Shown: positions 48,191 to 57,070, counted from the first letter of the stretch. The stretch: 64,000 bases of DNA from Mycobacterium sp. ITM-2016-00318 (GCF_002968285.2 NZ_CP134400.1:1240001-1304000), one strand, 5' to 3'. A program made the numbers and translations. The notes: a model not told the origin generated them from the sequence alone.

Positions 48191-49684
48191 ATGACTGTGA
48201 CGGTATCGGCCAGCGTGGCCGGCAGCTGGATCAACGGCGCTGCGGTGGTCACCGGCGGCGCCCAACATCAGGTCGTCAACCCGGCGAACGGTGAAATCGT
48301 CACCGAACTCGCGTTGGCCACCCCGGCCGACGTCGACACCGCTGTTGCGGCGGCACGGACGGCGCAGCGCGACTGGGGTAGCGCGACCCCGGTCGACCGC
48401 GCGGCCGTGCTGGCCAAGCTGGCGGTGCTGATGTCCGACCACGCCGACGAACTGGTCGCCGAGGAAGTGAGCCAGACCGGCAAGCCCGCGCGGCTGGCCC
48501 GCGAGTTCGACGTCCCAGGCAGCATCGACAACGTCGACTTCTTCGCAGGGGCCGCGCGCCACCTCGAGGGCAAGGCGACCGCGGAGTACTCCGGGGACCA
48601 CACTTCGAGCATCCGGCGTGAGGCCGTCGGGGTGGTCGCCACCATCACCCCATGGAACTACCCGTTACAGATGGCGGTGTGGAAGGTACTGCCTGCGCTG
48701 GCCGCCGGTTGCAGCGTCGTCATCAAACCCGCCGAGCTCACGCCGCTGACCACGCTGACCCTCGCGCGGCTGGCTACCGAGGCCGGCCTGCCCGACGGCG
48801 TCTTCAACGTCGTCACCGGTGCGGGCGGCGACGTCGGCACCGCGCTGGCGGGTCACCCCGACGTCGACGTCGTGACGTTCACCGGGTCGACGGCGGTGGG
48901 TCGCAAGGTGATGGCCGCCGCGGCGGTGCATGGTCATCGCACCCAACTCGAGCTTGGCGGCAAAGCGCCGTTCGTGGTGTTCGACGACGCGGACCTCGAC
49001 GCCGCGATCCAAGGTGCGGTCGCGGGATCGCTGATCAACACCGGACAGGACTGCACCGCCGCAACCCGTGCGATCGTCGCCCGTGAGCTCTACGACGACT
49101 TCGTCGCGGGTGTCGGCGAGGTGATGAGCAAGATCGTCGTCGGCGACCCCAATGACGAGGACACCGACCTCGGACCGCTCATCTCGATGGCGCATCGGGC
49201 GAAGGTCGCAGGCATGGTGGAGCGGGCGCCCGGCCAGAACGGCCGGATCGTCACCGGTGGGAGCGCACCGGATCTGCCGGGGTCGTTCTACCGGCCGACG
49301 GTGGTCGCCGACGTCGCCGAGGACTCCGAGGTCTACCGCGACGAGATCTTCGGTCCGGTGTTGACGGTGCGGTCGTTCACCGACGACGACGACGCGCTAC
49401 GGCAGGCCAACGACACCGCCTACGGTCTTGCGGCGTCGGCGTGGACTCGCGATGTCTATCGCGCTCAGCGTGCGTCGCGCGAGATCCACTCCGGCTGTGT
49501 ATGGATCAACGACCACATCCCGATCATCAGCGAGATGCCGCACGGCGGCGTCGGCGCATCGGGCTTCGGCAAGGACATGAGTGACTACTCCTTCGAGGAG
49601 TACTTGACGATCAAGCATGTGATGAGCGACATCACCGCCGTCGCCGAGAAGGACTGGCACCGGATCATCTTCACGAAGCGGTAG
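48191..49684 (+). CDS. Gamma-aminobutyraldehyde dehydrogenase-like ALDH
   Basis: A 497-residue NAD(P)-dependent aldehyde dehydrogenase. The general base is E254 in LELGGKAPF and the nucleophile C288 in NTGQDCTA. The NAD-binding ITPWNYPLQMAVWK and FTGSTAVGRKV are present. The NTGQDCTAATR context and the C-terminal KDMSDYSFEEYLTIKHV resemble 4-aminobutyraldehyde/betaine aldehyde dehydrogenases. It would turn the aldehyde made by the divergent aminotransferase into GABA. The leaderless promoter sets the start. It converges on the succinate-semialdehyde dehydrogenase-like gene, with 37 bases between stops. Confidence 0.88.
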   Translation: MTVTVSASVAGSWINGAAVVTGGAQHQVVNPANGEIVTELALATPADVDTAVAAARTAQRDWGSATPVDRAAVLAKLAVLMSDHADELVAEEVSQTGKPARLAREFDVPGSIDNVDFFAGAARHLEGKATAEYSGDHTSSIRREAVGVVATITPWNYPLQMAVWKVLPALAAGCSVVIKPAELTPLTTLTLARLATEAGLPDGVFNVVTGAGGDVGTALAGHPDVDVVTFTGSTAVGRKVMAAAAVHGHRTQLELGGKAPFVVFDDADLDAAIQGAVAGSLINTGQDCTAATRAIVARELYDDFVAGVGEVMSKIVVGDPNDEDTDLGPLISMAHRAKVAGMVERAPGQNGRIVTGGSAPDLPGSFYRPTVVADVAEDSEVYRDEIFGPVLTVRSFTDDDDALRQANDTAYGLAASAWTRDVYRAQRASREIHSGCVWINDHIPIISEMPHGGVGASGFGKDMSDYSFEEYLTIKHVMSDITAVAEKDWHRIIFTKR

Positions 49685-49721
49685 CCGGGTCGCTCGCGCG
49701 CCATCCGCGGATCGCCAACAG

Positions 49722-51071
49722 CTAGCTGATACGGATCAGCTTCTTGTTGACGAACTCGTCGATGCCGTAGCGGCCGAGCTCGCGGCCGAAACCCGACCGC
49801 TTGACGCCGCCGAACGGCAGCTCAACCCCTTCTGCGCCAACGGCATTGACGAACACCATGCCCGCCTCGATGCGGTCGGCAACACGCTTGGCCTGCTCGT
49901 CATCGGTGGTGAATACATACGAGCCGAGCCCGAACGGGGTGTCGTTGGCCAGCTCGACGGCCTCTTCCTCGGAGCCGGCTTTGTACACGGTGGCCACCGG
50001 ACCGAACAGCTCCTCCTTGTAGGACGGCGACTTCGGCGACACGTTGGTCAGCACACCCGGTGGAAAGAACGCGCCCTTGCGCTCACCCTCGGAGACCAGC
50101 GTTGCGCCGTCGTCGACGGCCCGCTTCACCTGATCGTCGAGCCGTTCGGCGGCGGCCACCGACGACAGCGGGGCAAGCCCGTCGGCCTTCGCCAGTACGG
50201 CCTTGGTGAACTTGTCCAGGAAGTCGTCGTAGATGCTGTCGGCGACGATGATCCGCTTGGCGGCGTTGCAGGCCTGCCCGGTGTTCTCGAGTCGGCCGTC
50301 GACGGCGGCTTCCACGGTGGCGTCCAGGTCATCGGAGCTGAGCACGATGAACGGGTCGGAGCCACCGAGTTCGAGGACGACCTTTTTCAGGTTCCGGCCC
50401 GCGATCTCGGCGACCGCGGCGCCTGCCCGCTCCGAACCGGTCAGCGAAACACCCTGCACGCGCGGGTCGGCGATGATGTCGGCCACCTGTTCGTTGGTTG
50501 CGTAGATGTTGACGTAGGCGCCTTCGGGATACCCGCCATCGGTGAAGATCTGCTGCATGGCCGCCGCCGACTCGGGGCACTGCGGCGCGTGCTTGAGCAG
50601 GATGGTGTTGCCGAGCGTCAGGTTAGGGCCCGCGAACCGGGCGACCTGGTAGTACGGATAGTTCCACGGCATGATGCCGAGCAGCACACCGACCGAGCTG
50701 CGCCGGATGATCGCAGAGCCGTCGCCCTCGAGCAGCGTGATGGGCTCGTCGGCGAGGAACTTCTCGGCGTTGTCGGCGTAGTACTCGTAGATCGCCCCGC
50801 TGAACTCGGCCTCACCCTCGGACTGGTCGATCGGCTTGCCCATCTCACGATTGATGATTTTGGCGAGCTCTTCTTTGCGCTCGTTGTGCAGCTTGCCGAC
50901 CTTGCGGATCAGTTCGGCACGGTCGGCGACGGTGGAGCCGCGCGACCACTCGCTGTGCGCCTTGCTGGCCGCCGCGATCGCGGTTTCGATCTGCTGATCC
51001 GTCGCCGTCGGGTATTCCTTGACCACCTCGCCTGTCGAAGGGTCGGTTACGGCATAGATGGACGTGCTCAT
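49722..51071 (-). CDS. Succinate-semialdehyde dehydrogenase-like ALDH
   Basis: A 449-residue aldehyde dehydrogenase, shorter than the typical 480-500. The general base is E234 in VLELGGSDPFI and the nucleophile C268 in NTGQACNAAKR. The N-terminal YAVTDPSTGEVVKEYPTATD and the FGGVKRSGFGRELGRYG ending fit the GabD/Sad group. It would oxidise succinate semialdehyde to succinate, completing GABA degradation with the aminotransferase. GGAGAGAAC lies before the ATG. Cofactor preference is not determined. Confidence 0.87.
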   Translation of the reverse strand: MSTSIYAVTDPSTGEVVKEYPTATDQQIETAIAAASKAHSEWSRGSTVADRAELIRKVGKLHNERKEELAKIINREMGKPIDQSEGEAEFSGAIYEYYADNAEKFLADEPITLLEGDGSAIIRRSSVGVLLGIMPWNYPYYQVARFAGPNLTLGNTILLKHAPQCPESAAAMQQIFTDGGYPEGAYVNIYATNEQVADIIADPRVQGVSLTGSERAGAAVAEIAGRNLKKVVLELGGSDPFIVLSSDDLDATVEAAVDGRLENTGQACNAAKRIIVADSIYDDFLDKFTKAVLAKADGLAPLSSVAAAERLDDQVKRAVDDGATLVSEGERKGAFFPPGVLTNVSPKSPSYKEELFGPVATVYKAGSEEEAVELANDTPFGLGSYVFTTDDEQAKRVADRIEAGMVFVNAVGAEGVELPFGGVKRSGFGRELGRYGIDEFVNKKLIRIS

Positions 51072-51112
51072 TTGCTGTTCTCTCCTTTATTTGCAGGCGT
51101 TCACGAACGTCT

Positions 51113-51271
51113 TCAGGTGCGGTCGCGGGGAACCACGATGACTGGCACATCGGTACGCGCCAGGGTACGAGCTGTGGTGGAACCCAGGAAGATTCGCCGT
51201 GGTGCAGCAAATCGCCGGCCGGCAGGGCCGTTGTCGCCGGCGGCGGCCGCCTCGGCTTCCTTGACTGCCAT
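51113..51271 (-). pseudogene. C-terminal remnant of a universal stress protein
   Basis: About 52 codons whose end, RRIFLGSTTARTLARTDVPV followed by IVVPRDRT, is the ATP-loop and last strand of a USP domain. The preceding residues (Ala/Gly-rich) are not USP-like, and the N-terminal two-thirds of a domain is missing. The fragment lies in the 314-base gap between the succinate-semialdehyde dehydrogenase-like gene and sigJ. It is likely a decayed gene; a very short expressed peptide cannot be excluded. Confidence 0.6.
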
Positions 51272-51373
51272 GTGCGGAACAATACGGTTCCGGTAGTAGC
51301 TGCGGGGGTTCAATGTGCAAATCGTTCACAGGCGGCGCTACGGCAACGAAATCCGTGAATGCCGCGACGCTTC

Positions 51374-51379
51374 TACAAT
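51374..51379 (+). promoter_or_regulatory. Leaderless -10 of sigJ
   Basis: TACAAT lies exactly six bases before the sigJ ATG, a near-consensus mycobacterial -10 with no Shine-Dalgarno. Confidence 0.6.
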
Positions 51380-51385
51380 CGGTTC

Positions 51386-52327
51386 ATGACCGCCAGCACG
51401 CGAGTCGACGAGTTCGAGGAACTGCGGCCGCACCTGCTGGCCGTAGCGTATCGGCTCACCGGCACAGTCGCCGATGCCGAGGACGTCGTCCAGGACGCGT
51501 GGCTGCGCTGGGAGCGTTCGAAGCCCGGCGAGATCACCGACCTGCGGGCGTGGCTGACGACTGTGGTCAGCAGGCTGGGTCTGGACCGGTTGCGATCGGC
51601 GGCCCACCGTCGCGAGAGCTATGTGGGCGAATGGCTGCCCGAACCGGTGGTGACCGGTTTCGACGGCAACGATCCGCTCGCAGTGGTGGTGGCAGGCGAG
51701 GACGCGAGGTTCGCGGCCATGGTGGTGTTGGAGCGGTTGACGCCCGACCAGCGGGTGGCGTTCGTTCTGCACGACGGCTTCGCCGTGCCGTTTTCCGAGA
51801 TCGCGCCGGTACTCGGTGTCAGCGCTGCCACCGCGCGGCAATTGGCGTCGCGCGCCCGCCGGGCCGTCGCGTCCGCACCGGAACCGGTCGCCGATGACAC
51901 CCACAACGAACTGGTCGGGTCCCTGATGGCCGCGCTCGCCGCAGGCGATATGAAAGCCGTTGTGCGCCTGTTGCATCCCGACGTCACGTTCACCGGGGAC
52001 TCCAACCGAATGGCGCCGACGGCGGCGCGTGTCATCCACGGGCCGGACAAGGTTGCGCGGTTCCTTTTCGGACTCGCCAACCGGTACGGGCCGAACTTCC
52101 TCGCCACCGCGCAGTTGGCCCTCGTCAACGGCCAGCTCGGTAGCTACACGCCCGGTACGCCCGCCGACGGCAGCTATCCCGCGATGTCACCGCGAGTGAC
52201 GGCGATGACGGTGCGCGACGGAAAGATCTGCGCCATATGGGATGTCGCGAACCCCGACAAGCTCAGCGGCTCTCCGATGGGGCGTTCTCGTCGGCCCACG
52301 GAACCCGGCACGCGTCACCGGAACTGA
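51386..52327 (+). CDS. sigJ: ECF sigma factor SigJ with SnoaL-like C-terminal domain (ECF41 type)
   Basis: A 313-residue sigma factor. Region 2 is at about 8-75 (RLTGTVADAEDVVQDAWLRW). Region 4 is at about 105-160 (LTPDQRVAFVLHDGFAVPFS, then EIAPVLGVSAATARQLASRA). A C-terminal SnoaL/NTF2 domain follows (about 175-305), which in ECF41 factors replaces the anti-sigma factor as an internal regulator. ECF41 genes are typically next to carboxymuconolactone decarboxylase, oxidoreductase or epimerase genes; here the decarboxylase-like gene is convergent and overlaps the sigJ 3' end by 65 bases. M. tuberculosis SigJ is of similar length and is linked to peroxide response. Confidence 0.92.
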   Translation: MTASTRVDEFEELRPHLLAVAYRLTGTVADAEDVVQDAWLRWERSKPGEITDLRAWLTTVVSRLGLDRLRSAAHRRESYVGEWLPEPVVTGFDGNDPLAVVVAGEDARFAAMVVLERLTPDQRVAFVLHDGFAVPFSEIAPVLGVSAATARQLASRARRAVASAPEPVADDTHNELVGSLMAALAAGDMKAVVRLLHPDVTFTGDSNRMAPTAARVIHGPDKVARFLFGLANRYGPNFLATAQLALVNGQLGSYTPGTPADGSYPAMSPRVTAMTVRDGKICAIWDVANPDKLSGSPMGRSRRPTEPGTRHRN

Positions 52328-52865
52328 AGCCCTGCTCGGTGATGCCAAGCGCCGAGTACATCCTGGCCCGCATGTTCTCCACACCGATCTGATAGGTCAG
52401 CTCGATCACGCCGTCGTCGCCGAAGCGGCGCGCAAGGTCGTCGACCTGTTCGTCGGTGATGGTGTGCGGGTCTGTGGTCATGGCGTTGGCGTAGGCGATG
52501 GCCGCCCGCTCGTCATCCGTATAGGCCGGCGAGGTTGCGTAGTTGTCAATGTCTTTGAGCCTGTCGACGTCGAGGCCCTCGAGTCGGATCAACATGGAGC
52601 CGAAGTCGACGCACCACGAGCACCCGACCGTGCGCGCGGTCCAGAACACTGCAAGCTCGCGCACGTTGGCAGGCAACTTCTTCGACCCGGACTGCAGCAG
52701 CATCTCGTGTACGCCGTTGGCTATCAGCAGCCGCGGGTGGTGGGCGGCGACGGTGAAGGGCTCCGGCACCTCGCCGAATCGGCGTTTGGCGAACTTGTAC
52801 ATCAGCTTGGTCAGCAGCGACGCACGCTGCGGCGGCAGGGGAGCGATACGCGTTTTCTGTGTCAT
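52263..52865 (-). CDS. Carboxymuconolactone decarboxylase-family (AhpD-like) protein
   Basis: A 200-residue helical protein. The AhpD-type redox motif C82-S-W-C85 is within RTVGCSWCVDFG, and the YTDDERAAIAYANAM helix and a downstream RFGDDGVIELTYQIG helix are typical. Members are thiol peroxidase-like or lactone decarboxylases. Placement beside SigJ matches the known ECF41 genomic association, so it is likely a SigJ target. The ATG has no clear Shine-Dalgarno. Its 3' end overlaps the convergent sigJ coding end. Confidence 0.87.
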   Translation of the reverse strand: MTQKTRIAPLPPQRASLLTKLMYKFAKRRFGEVPEPFTVAAHHPRLLIANGVHEMLLQSGSKKLPANVRELAVFWTARTVGCSWCVDFGSMLIRLEGLDVDRLKDIDNYATSPAYTDDERAAIAYANAMTTDPHTITDEQVDDLARRFGDDGVIELTYQIGVENMRARMYSALGITEQGFSSGDACRVPWADENAPSESR

Positions 52866-52917
52866 ATCCGTTAGACGACACAGCCCGCCGATGTGTGACA
52901 GCCCTGCGGCACACACA

Positions 52918-52961
52918 CGAAACTGCGGGCAGGGCCTTTCGGCGATCTGCCCGCAGTTTCG
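52918..52961. terminator. Perfect 15-base inverted repeat after the lipoprotein gene
   Basis: CGAAACTGCGGGCAG (52918-52932) and CTGCCCGCAGTTTCG (52947-52961) pair without mismatch around a 14-base loop. It lies 21 bases past the lipoprotein stop and before the decarboxylase-like gene on the same strand. It is likely an intrinsic-type terminator without a T-run. Confidence 0.6.
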
Positions 52962-52982
52962 GTTACGCGTGGTCAGCCGCTA

Positions 52983-53393
52983 TCAGGGCGCGGGGACTCC
53001 GACGCATGTGCTGCCGACGCACGCCCCGGCGCCGCCGGGTCCTGCGCCAGCGCCCGCACCAGGCACACCTGCGGTCGCGCCGCCGGGTCCAGCGCCTGCG
53101 CCTGCGCCACCTGCCCCTGCCTCAGCGCCGCCGGGTCCCGCACCGGCGCCAGCACCCGGCGCGCCTGCGCCCGCCCCGGGCGCACCCGTGCCCGGCGCGC
53201 CCGTGCCCGGGGCGGGGGCCGGAGTCGTCATGGTCGTCGTCGCACTGCTCGTCGTGCTCGACGTGGTCGATGACGTGCTGCTCTCATCACCTTTGTCGTC
53301 ACCTCCGCCGCAGGCGCTCAGCGTGAACGCGAGCGCAGCGGCAGCGATGCCTGTGGTGGCCGAGGAACGTCGGAAGATCATGCGGTCAGTCAT
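52983..53393 (-). CDS. Gly/Ala/Pro-rich lipoprotein
   Basis: A 136-residue protein. The signal peptide ends in lipobox LSAC (acylated Cys about residue 28), followed by GGGDDKGDE, a Ser/Thr tract and a long low-complexity Gly-Ala-Pro region of repeated (A/G)GAGAGPGG units. It ends ACVGSTCVGVPAP with two Cys. No folded domain is apparent. Several mycobacteria have such PGA-rich surface lipoproteins of unknown role. It resembles the Thr-rich lipoprotein near the start of the window in layout but not in sequence. It stands alone, with the inverted-repeat terminator downstream. Confidence 0.75.
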   Translation of the reverse strand: MTDRMIFRRSSATTGIAAAALAFTLSACGGGDDKGDESSTSSTTSSTTSSATTTMTTPAPAPGTGAPGTGAPGAGAGAPGAGAGAGPGGAEAGAGGAGAGAGPGGATAGVPGAGAGAGPGGAGACVGSTCVGVPAP

Positions 53394-53604
53394 GGTCCAA
53401 TCTCGTTTTCTGTGAGTGGGACTTCCTGGCGAAGCTGCATGTACCCACTCGCTGCGGATGTCAACCGCCCCTTCTGCTCGGCGATCGTGCATGTTTGCTC
53501 CTCGGCGCGCGCAGGACAGCGGTATTTCGCGCACCCCGAAAACCCTCTACGACAGAGATATTGACTGAGACGCAATACTGCGTGAACCACGCTCGCGGAT
53601 GGGA

Positions 53605-54408
53605 CTAGCGGGCGAACATCAGCGCGCGTTTGACCTCTTGGATCGCCTGGGTCACCTGGATGCCGCGCGGGCACGACTCCGTGCAGTTGAACGTGGTGCG
53701 GCAACGCCATACGCCGTCGACCTCGTTGAGGATGTCGAGGCGTTCGGCGGCGGCTTCGTCGCGGCTGTCGAAGATGAACCGGTGTGCGTTGACGATAGCG
53801 GCAGGCCCGAAATAGCTGCCTTCGCTCCAGTAGATCGGGCAACTGGTGGTGCAGCACGCGCACAGGATGCATTTGGTGGTGTCGTCGTAGCGCGCGCGGT
53901 CGGTCGCGCTCTGGATCCGCTCCCGGGTCGGCGGGTTGCCGCTGGTGATCAGGTACGGCTTCACCGCCCGGTAGGCGTCGAAGAACGGCTCCATGTCCAC
54001 CACGAGGTCCTTCTCCACGGGTAGGCCGCGGATCGGTTCGATGGTGATCGTCAGTGTCTTTTGTGCTTTGCCTGGCTTCTTCTTGGGCAGCAGGTCGCGC
54101 ATCAACACCTTGCAGGCCAGCCGATTGACGCCGTTGATGCGCATTGCATCCGAGCCGCACACACCGTGGGCACACGACCGCCGGAAGGTCAGCGTGCCGT
54201 CGAGATACCACTTCACGTAGTGCAGCAGGTTCAGCAGTCGATCCGACGGCAGGCACGGCACCCGGAAGCTCTGCCAGCCACCCGAGTCGGCGTAAGCGTC
54301 GGGCGACTCGGGGTTGAAGCGGGCGATCTTCAGCGTCACCATGACGGCGCCCTCGGGAATCGGCGGCAGGTCAGGGTCCTTGGTTTCCACCTCGGGACTG
54401 ATCGTCAT
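53605..54408 (-). CDS. sdhB: Succinate dehydrogenase iron-sulfur subunit
   Basis: A 267-residue iron-sulfur protein. The plant-type [2Fe-2S] domain has SCAHGVCGSDAM. The C-terminal ferredoxin-like domain has CILCACCTTSCP and CTESCPRGI, which carry the [4Fe-4S] and [3Fe-4S] ligands. It passes electrons from SdhA flavin to quinone in the membrane part. The ATG overlaps the sdhA stop by one base (TGATG). It is the last gene of sdhCDAB. Confidence 0.97.
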   Translation of the reverse strand: MTISPEVETKDPDLPPIPEGAVMVTLKIARFNPESPDAYADSGGWQSFRVPCLPSDRLLNLLHYVKWYLDGTLTFRRSCAHGVCGSDAMRINGVNRLACKVLMRDLLPKKKPGKAQKTLTITIEPIRGLPVEKDLVVDMEPFFDAYRAVKPYLITSGNPPTRERIQSATDRARYDDTTKCILCACCTTSCPIYWSEGSYFGPAAIVNAHRFIFDSRDEAAAERLDILNEVDGVWRCRTTFNCTESCPRGIQVTQAIQEVKRALMFAR

Positions 54409-56162
54409 CAGTACTTCCGTTCCATCGGCTCGTAGCGCGTCTGCACGACGGGCTTGTAGTCCAGTCGGATGTCGCTCAGCAGATCGGCGCCCTCTTTGTA
54501 GGCCATCGTGTGGCGCATGTAGTTGGTGTCGTCGCGGTTGGGATAGTCCTCACGGGCATGGCCGCCGCGCGACTCCTTGCGGTTGAGGGCACCCGCGACC
54601 GTCACCTCGGCCAGCTCGAGCAGCATCCCGAGCTCGATAGCCTCGAGAAGGTCGCTGTTGAATCGTTTGCCCTTGTCCTGCACGGAGATTCGGGCGTAGC
54701 GCTCTTTTAGGGCGTGAATGTCGGTGAGCGCCTGCTTGAGGGTCTCCTCGGTGCGGAACACCGCGGCGTTGTTGTCCATCGACTGCTGCAGCGCGCCGCG
54801 GATGTCGGCGACGCGCTCGTTGCCGTGCTCGGAGAGGATGTCGCCGATCCAGCCGATCACCATGCCCTCGGGGTGCTCGGGCATGTCGACATGGTCGTGG
54901 CCCAGTGCGTAATTCGCGGCAGAGATGCCCGCCCGACGGCCGAACACGTTGATGTCGAGCAGCGAGTTGGTGCCGAGCCGGTTCGCGCCGTGCACCGAGA
55001 CGCACGCACATTCGCCCGCGGCGTACAGCCCGGCGACGACGTTGGTGTTGTCGCGCAACACCTGACCGTGCACCGTGGTCGGGATGCCGCCCATCACGTA
55101 GTGACAGGTCGGGTACACGGGAACAAGTTCCTTGACCGGATCGACGCCGAGATAGGTCCTGGCGAACTCGGTGATGTCGGGCAGCTTGGACTCGAGCACC
55201 TCCTCACCGAGATGACGCACATCGATGTAGACGTAGTCCTTGAGCGGTCCCGCGCCGCGGCCCTCCAGCACTTCGAGCACCATGGAGCGGGCCACGATGT
55301 CGCGGGGTGCCAGATCGACTATGGTCGGCGCGTAGCGCTCCATGAACCGCTCGCCCTCACCGTTGAGCAGCCTGCCGCCCTCGCCGCGGACGGCCTCGGA
55401 GATGAGGATGCCCAGCCCCGCGAGCCCGGTGGGATGGAACTGGTGAAACTCCATGTCCTCCAGCGGAAGTCCCTTGCGGAAGATGATGCCGAGGCCGTCG
55501 CCGGTGAGCGTGTGCGCGTTGGACGTCGTCTTGTACATCCGGCCCGATCCACCGGTCGCGAACACCACAGCCTTGGCGGCGAAGACGTGGATGTCGCCGG
55601 TGGCCAGTTCATAGGCGATGACGCCCGTCGCGACCGGGCCGCCAGGGGTGTCGGTCAAGCAGACGTCGAGCGCATAGAACTCGTTGAAGAACTCGACGCC
55701 GTGCTTGACGCAGTTCTGATACAGGGTCTGCAGGATCATGTGGCCGGTGCGGTCGGCGGCGTAGCAGGCCCGGCGCACCGGCGCCTTGCCGTGGTCGCGG
55801 GTGTGTCCGCCGAAGCGGCGCTGATCGATTCGGCCTTCGGGCGTCCGGTTGAACGGCATGCCCATCTTCTCGAGATCGAGCACCGCATCGATGGCTTCCT
55901 TGCACATGATCTCGACGGCGTCCTGGTCGGCGAGGTAGTCGCCGCCCTTGACCGTGTCGAAGGTGTGCCACTCCCAATTGTCCTCTTCGACGTTGGCCAG
56001 GGCCGCACACATACCGCCCTGCGCCGCACCGGTGTGGCTGCGCGTCGGGTACAGCTTGGTCAGCACCGCGGTGCGGGCGCGTGGCCCGGCTTCGACGGCG
56101 GCCCGCATCCCGGCGCCTCCCGCGCCGACGATGACGACGTCATAGATGTGCTCAACAATCAT
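54408..56162 (-). CDS. sdhA: Succinate dehydrogenase flavoprotein subunit
   Basis: A 584-residue flavoprotein. The FAD fingerprint VIVGAGGAGMRAA comes near the start, and the flavin-linking histidine lies in SHTGAAQGGMCAAL. HPTGLAGLGILISEAVRGEG and the active-site Arg in GLYAAGECACVSVHGANRLG follow. It oxidises succinate to fumarate in the TCA cycle and respiratory chain. Length agrees with M. tuberculosis Rv3318. sdhD ends 24 bases upstream. Confidence 0.97.
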   Translation of the reverse strand: MIVEHIYDVVIVGAGGAGMRAAVEAGPRARTAVLTKLYPTRSHTGAAQGGMCAALANVEEDNWEWHTFDTVKGGDYLADQDAVEIMCKEAIDAVLDLEKMGMPFNRTPEGRIDQRRFGGHTRDHGKAPVRRACYAADRTGHMILQTLYQNCVKHGVEFFNEFYALDVCLTDTPGGPVATGVIAYELATGDIHVFAAKAVVFATGGSGRMYKTTSNAHTLTGDGLGIIFRKGLPLEDMEFHQFHPTGLAGLGILISEAVRGEGGRLLNGEGERFMERYAPTIVDLAPRDIVARSMVLEVLEGRGAGPLKDYVYIDVRHLGEEVLESKLPDITEFARTYLGVDPVKELVPVYPTCHYVMGGIPTTVHGQVLRDNTNVVAGLYAAGECACVSVHGANRLGTNSLLDINVFGRRAGISAANYALGHDHVDMPEHPEGMVIGWIGDILSEHGNERVADIRGALQQSMDNNAAVFRTEETLKQALTDIHALKERYARISVQDKGKRFNSDLLEAIELGMLLELAEVTVAGALNRKESRGGHAREDYPNRDDTNYMRHTMAYKEGADLLSDIRLDYKPVVQTRYEPMERKY

Positions 56163-56186
56163 TGGAGTTCATGTTCCTTTTGAGCC

Positions 56187-56657
56187 TCACGAGATGTTCG
56201 CGTCGAAGGTGACCAGGACATAGGTGCCCAACACCAAGATGAATCCGGTCGCCAGCAGCAACAGCGAGTTCAGATAGAACTTGGTGACGTTTTTGCGCGC
56301 GTAGTCCCCGATGATCGTTCGCATGCCGTTGGCTCCGTGCAGCATGGCCAGCCACAGCAGGGCCATGTCCCAAATCTGCCAGAACGGCGACGCCCAGCGC
56401 TGCGCGACGTAGTTGAAGTCGATGCGGTACACGCCGTCGTCCCACATCAACATGATGAACAGATGCCCGAGCGCGAGAAAGACCAACGCGACGCCGGAGA
56501 ACCGCATGAACAGCCAGGCGTACTTCTCGAAGTAGGGAATGCCTCTTGGGCGACGCGGCGCCCTCGGATGGTCCAGCGAGGCCGGACGGTCGTGCTCCTT
56601 CTCCCTCACCGGGGCGATGCGGCCCTCGCGGTGATGGGGCGTCCACGCGGTGCTCAC
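56187..56657 (-). CDS. sdhD: Succinate dehydrogenase membrane anchor subunit
   Basis: A 156-residue membrane anchor. An unusually polar N-terminal 45 residues are followed by three helices starting near KYAWLFMRFSGVALVFLALG. The heme/quinone His lies in LGHLFIMLMWDDG and the second in LHGANGMRTI. It fits the SdhD family of mycobacteria. The GTG start overlaps the sdhC stop by 4 bases (GTGA). Earlier codons in frame lie within sdhC. Confidence 0.92.
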   Translation of the reverse strand: MSTAWTPHHREGRIAPVREKEHDRPASLDHPRAPRRPRGIPYFEKYAWLFMRFSGVALVFLALGHLFIMLMWDDGVYRIDFNYVAQRWASPFWQIWDMALLWLAMLHGANGMRTIIGDYARKNVTKFYLNSLLLLATGFILVLGTYVLVTFDANIS

Positions 56658-57070
56658 AGGAACCGCTCGGCCATGTGCATGCCCAGCACTCCCAGCGCGG
56701 GGATCATCACTGCGAGCCAGACGGCGGCCACCGCCCACAGCATCATCCGCTGATAGCGGGGGCCGTGCCGCCAGAAGTCGATCAGGATGACGCGAATGCC
56801 GTTGAGCGCGTGGTAGAGGACGGCGGCGACCAGGCCGACCTCCATCAGCCCGACTATCGGCGTCTTATAGGTGTCGACGACCTGGTTGTAGGCCTCGGGG
56901 CTGACCCGAACCAAGGCGGTGTCGACCACATGGACGAACAGGAAGAAGAAGATCGTCGCGCCGGTGATCCTGTGCAGGACCCAGGACCACATACCGGGGT
57001 CGCCGCGATACAGGGTGCGTCTGCGCGCCCGCTTCTCTCGCGGGGCCGCTATGTCCGTGTTCGTACTCAT
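56654..57070 (-). CDS. sdhC: Succinate dehydrogenase cytochrome b556 subunit
   Basis: A 138-residue protein with three helices. HRITGATIFFFLFVHVVDTA is the SdhC signature with the heme-ligating His region, and LYHALNGIRVILID is in helix 2. It is the first gene of sdhCDAB. TTGGAGG precedes the ATG and TAGAGT lies further upstream as a likely -10. It is divergent from cdd across 178 bases. Confidence 0.94.
   Translation of the reverse strand: MSTNTDIAAPREKRARRRTLYRGDPGMWSWVLHRITGATIFFFLFVHVVDTALVRVSPEAYNQVVDTYKTPIVGLMEVGLVAAVLYHALNGIRVILIDFWRHGPRYQRMMLWAVAAVWLAVMIPALGVLGMHMAERFL

Noticed and set aside
53000..53220. Tandem GC-rich short repeats that could suggest a satellite or CRISPR-like array
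   Set aside because: They are codon-level repeats encoding the Gly/Ala/Pro tract of the lipoprotein; no conserved repeat-spacer pattern.
54714..56183. 489-codon plus-strand frame antisense to sdhA
   Set aside because: Shadow frame caused by GC bias; sdhA is conserved and continuous on the other strand.
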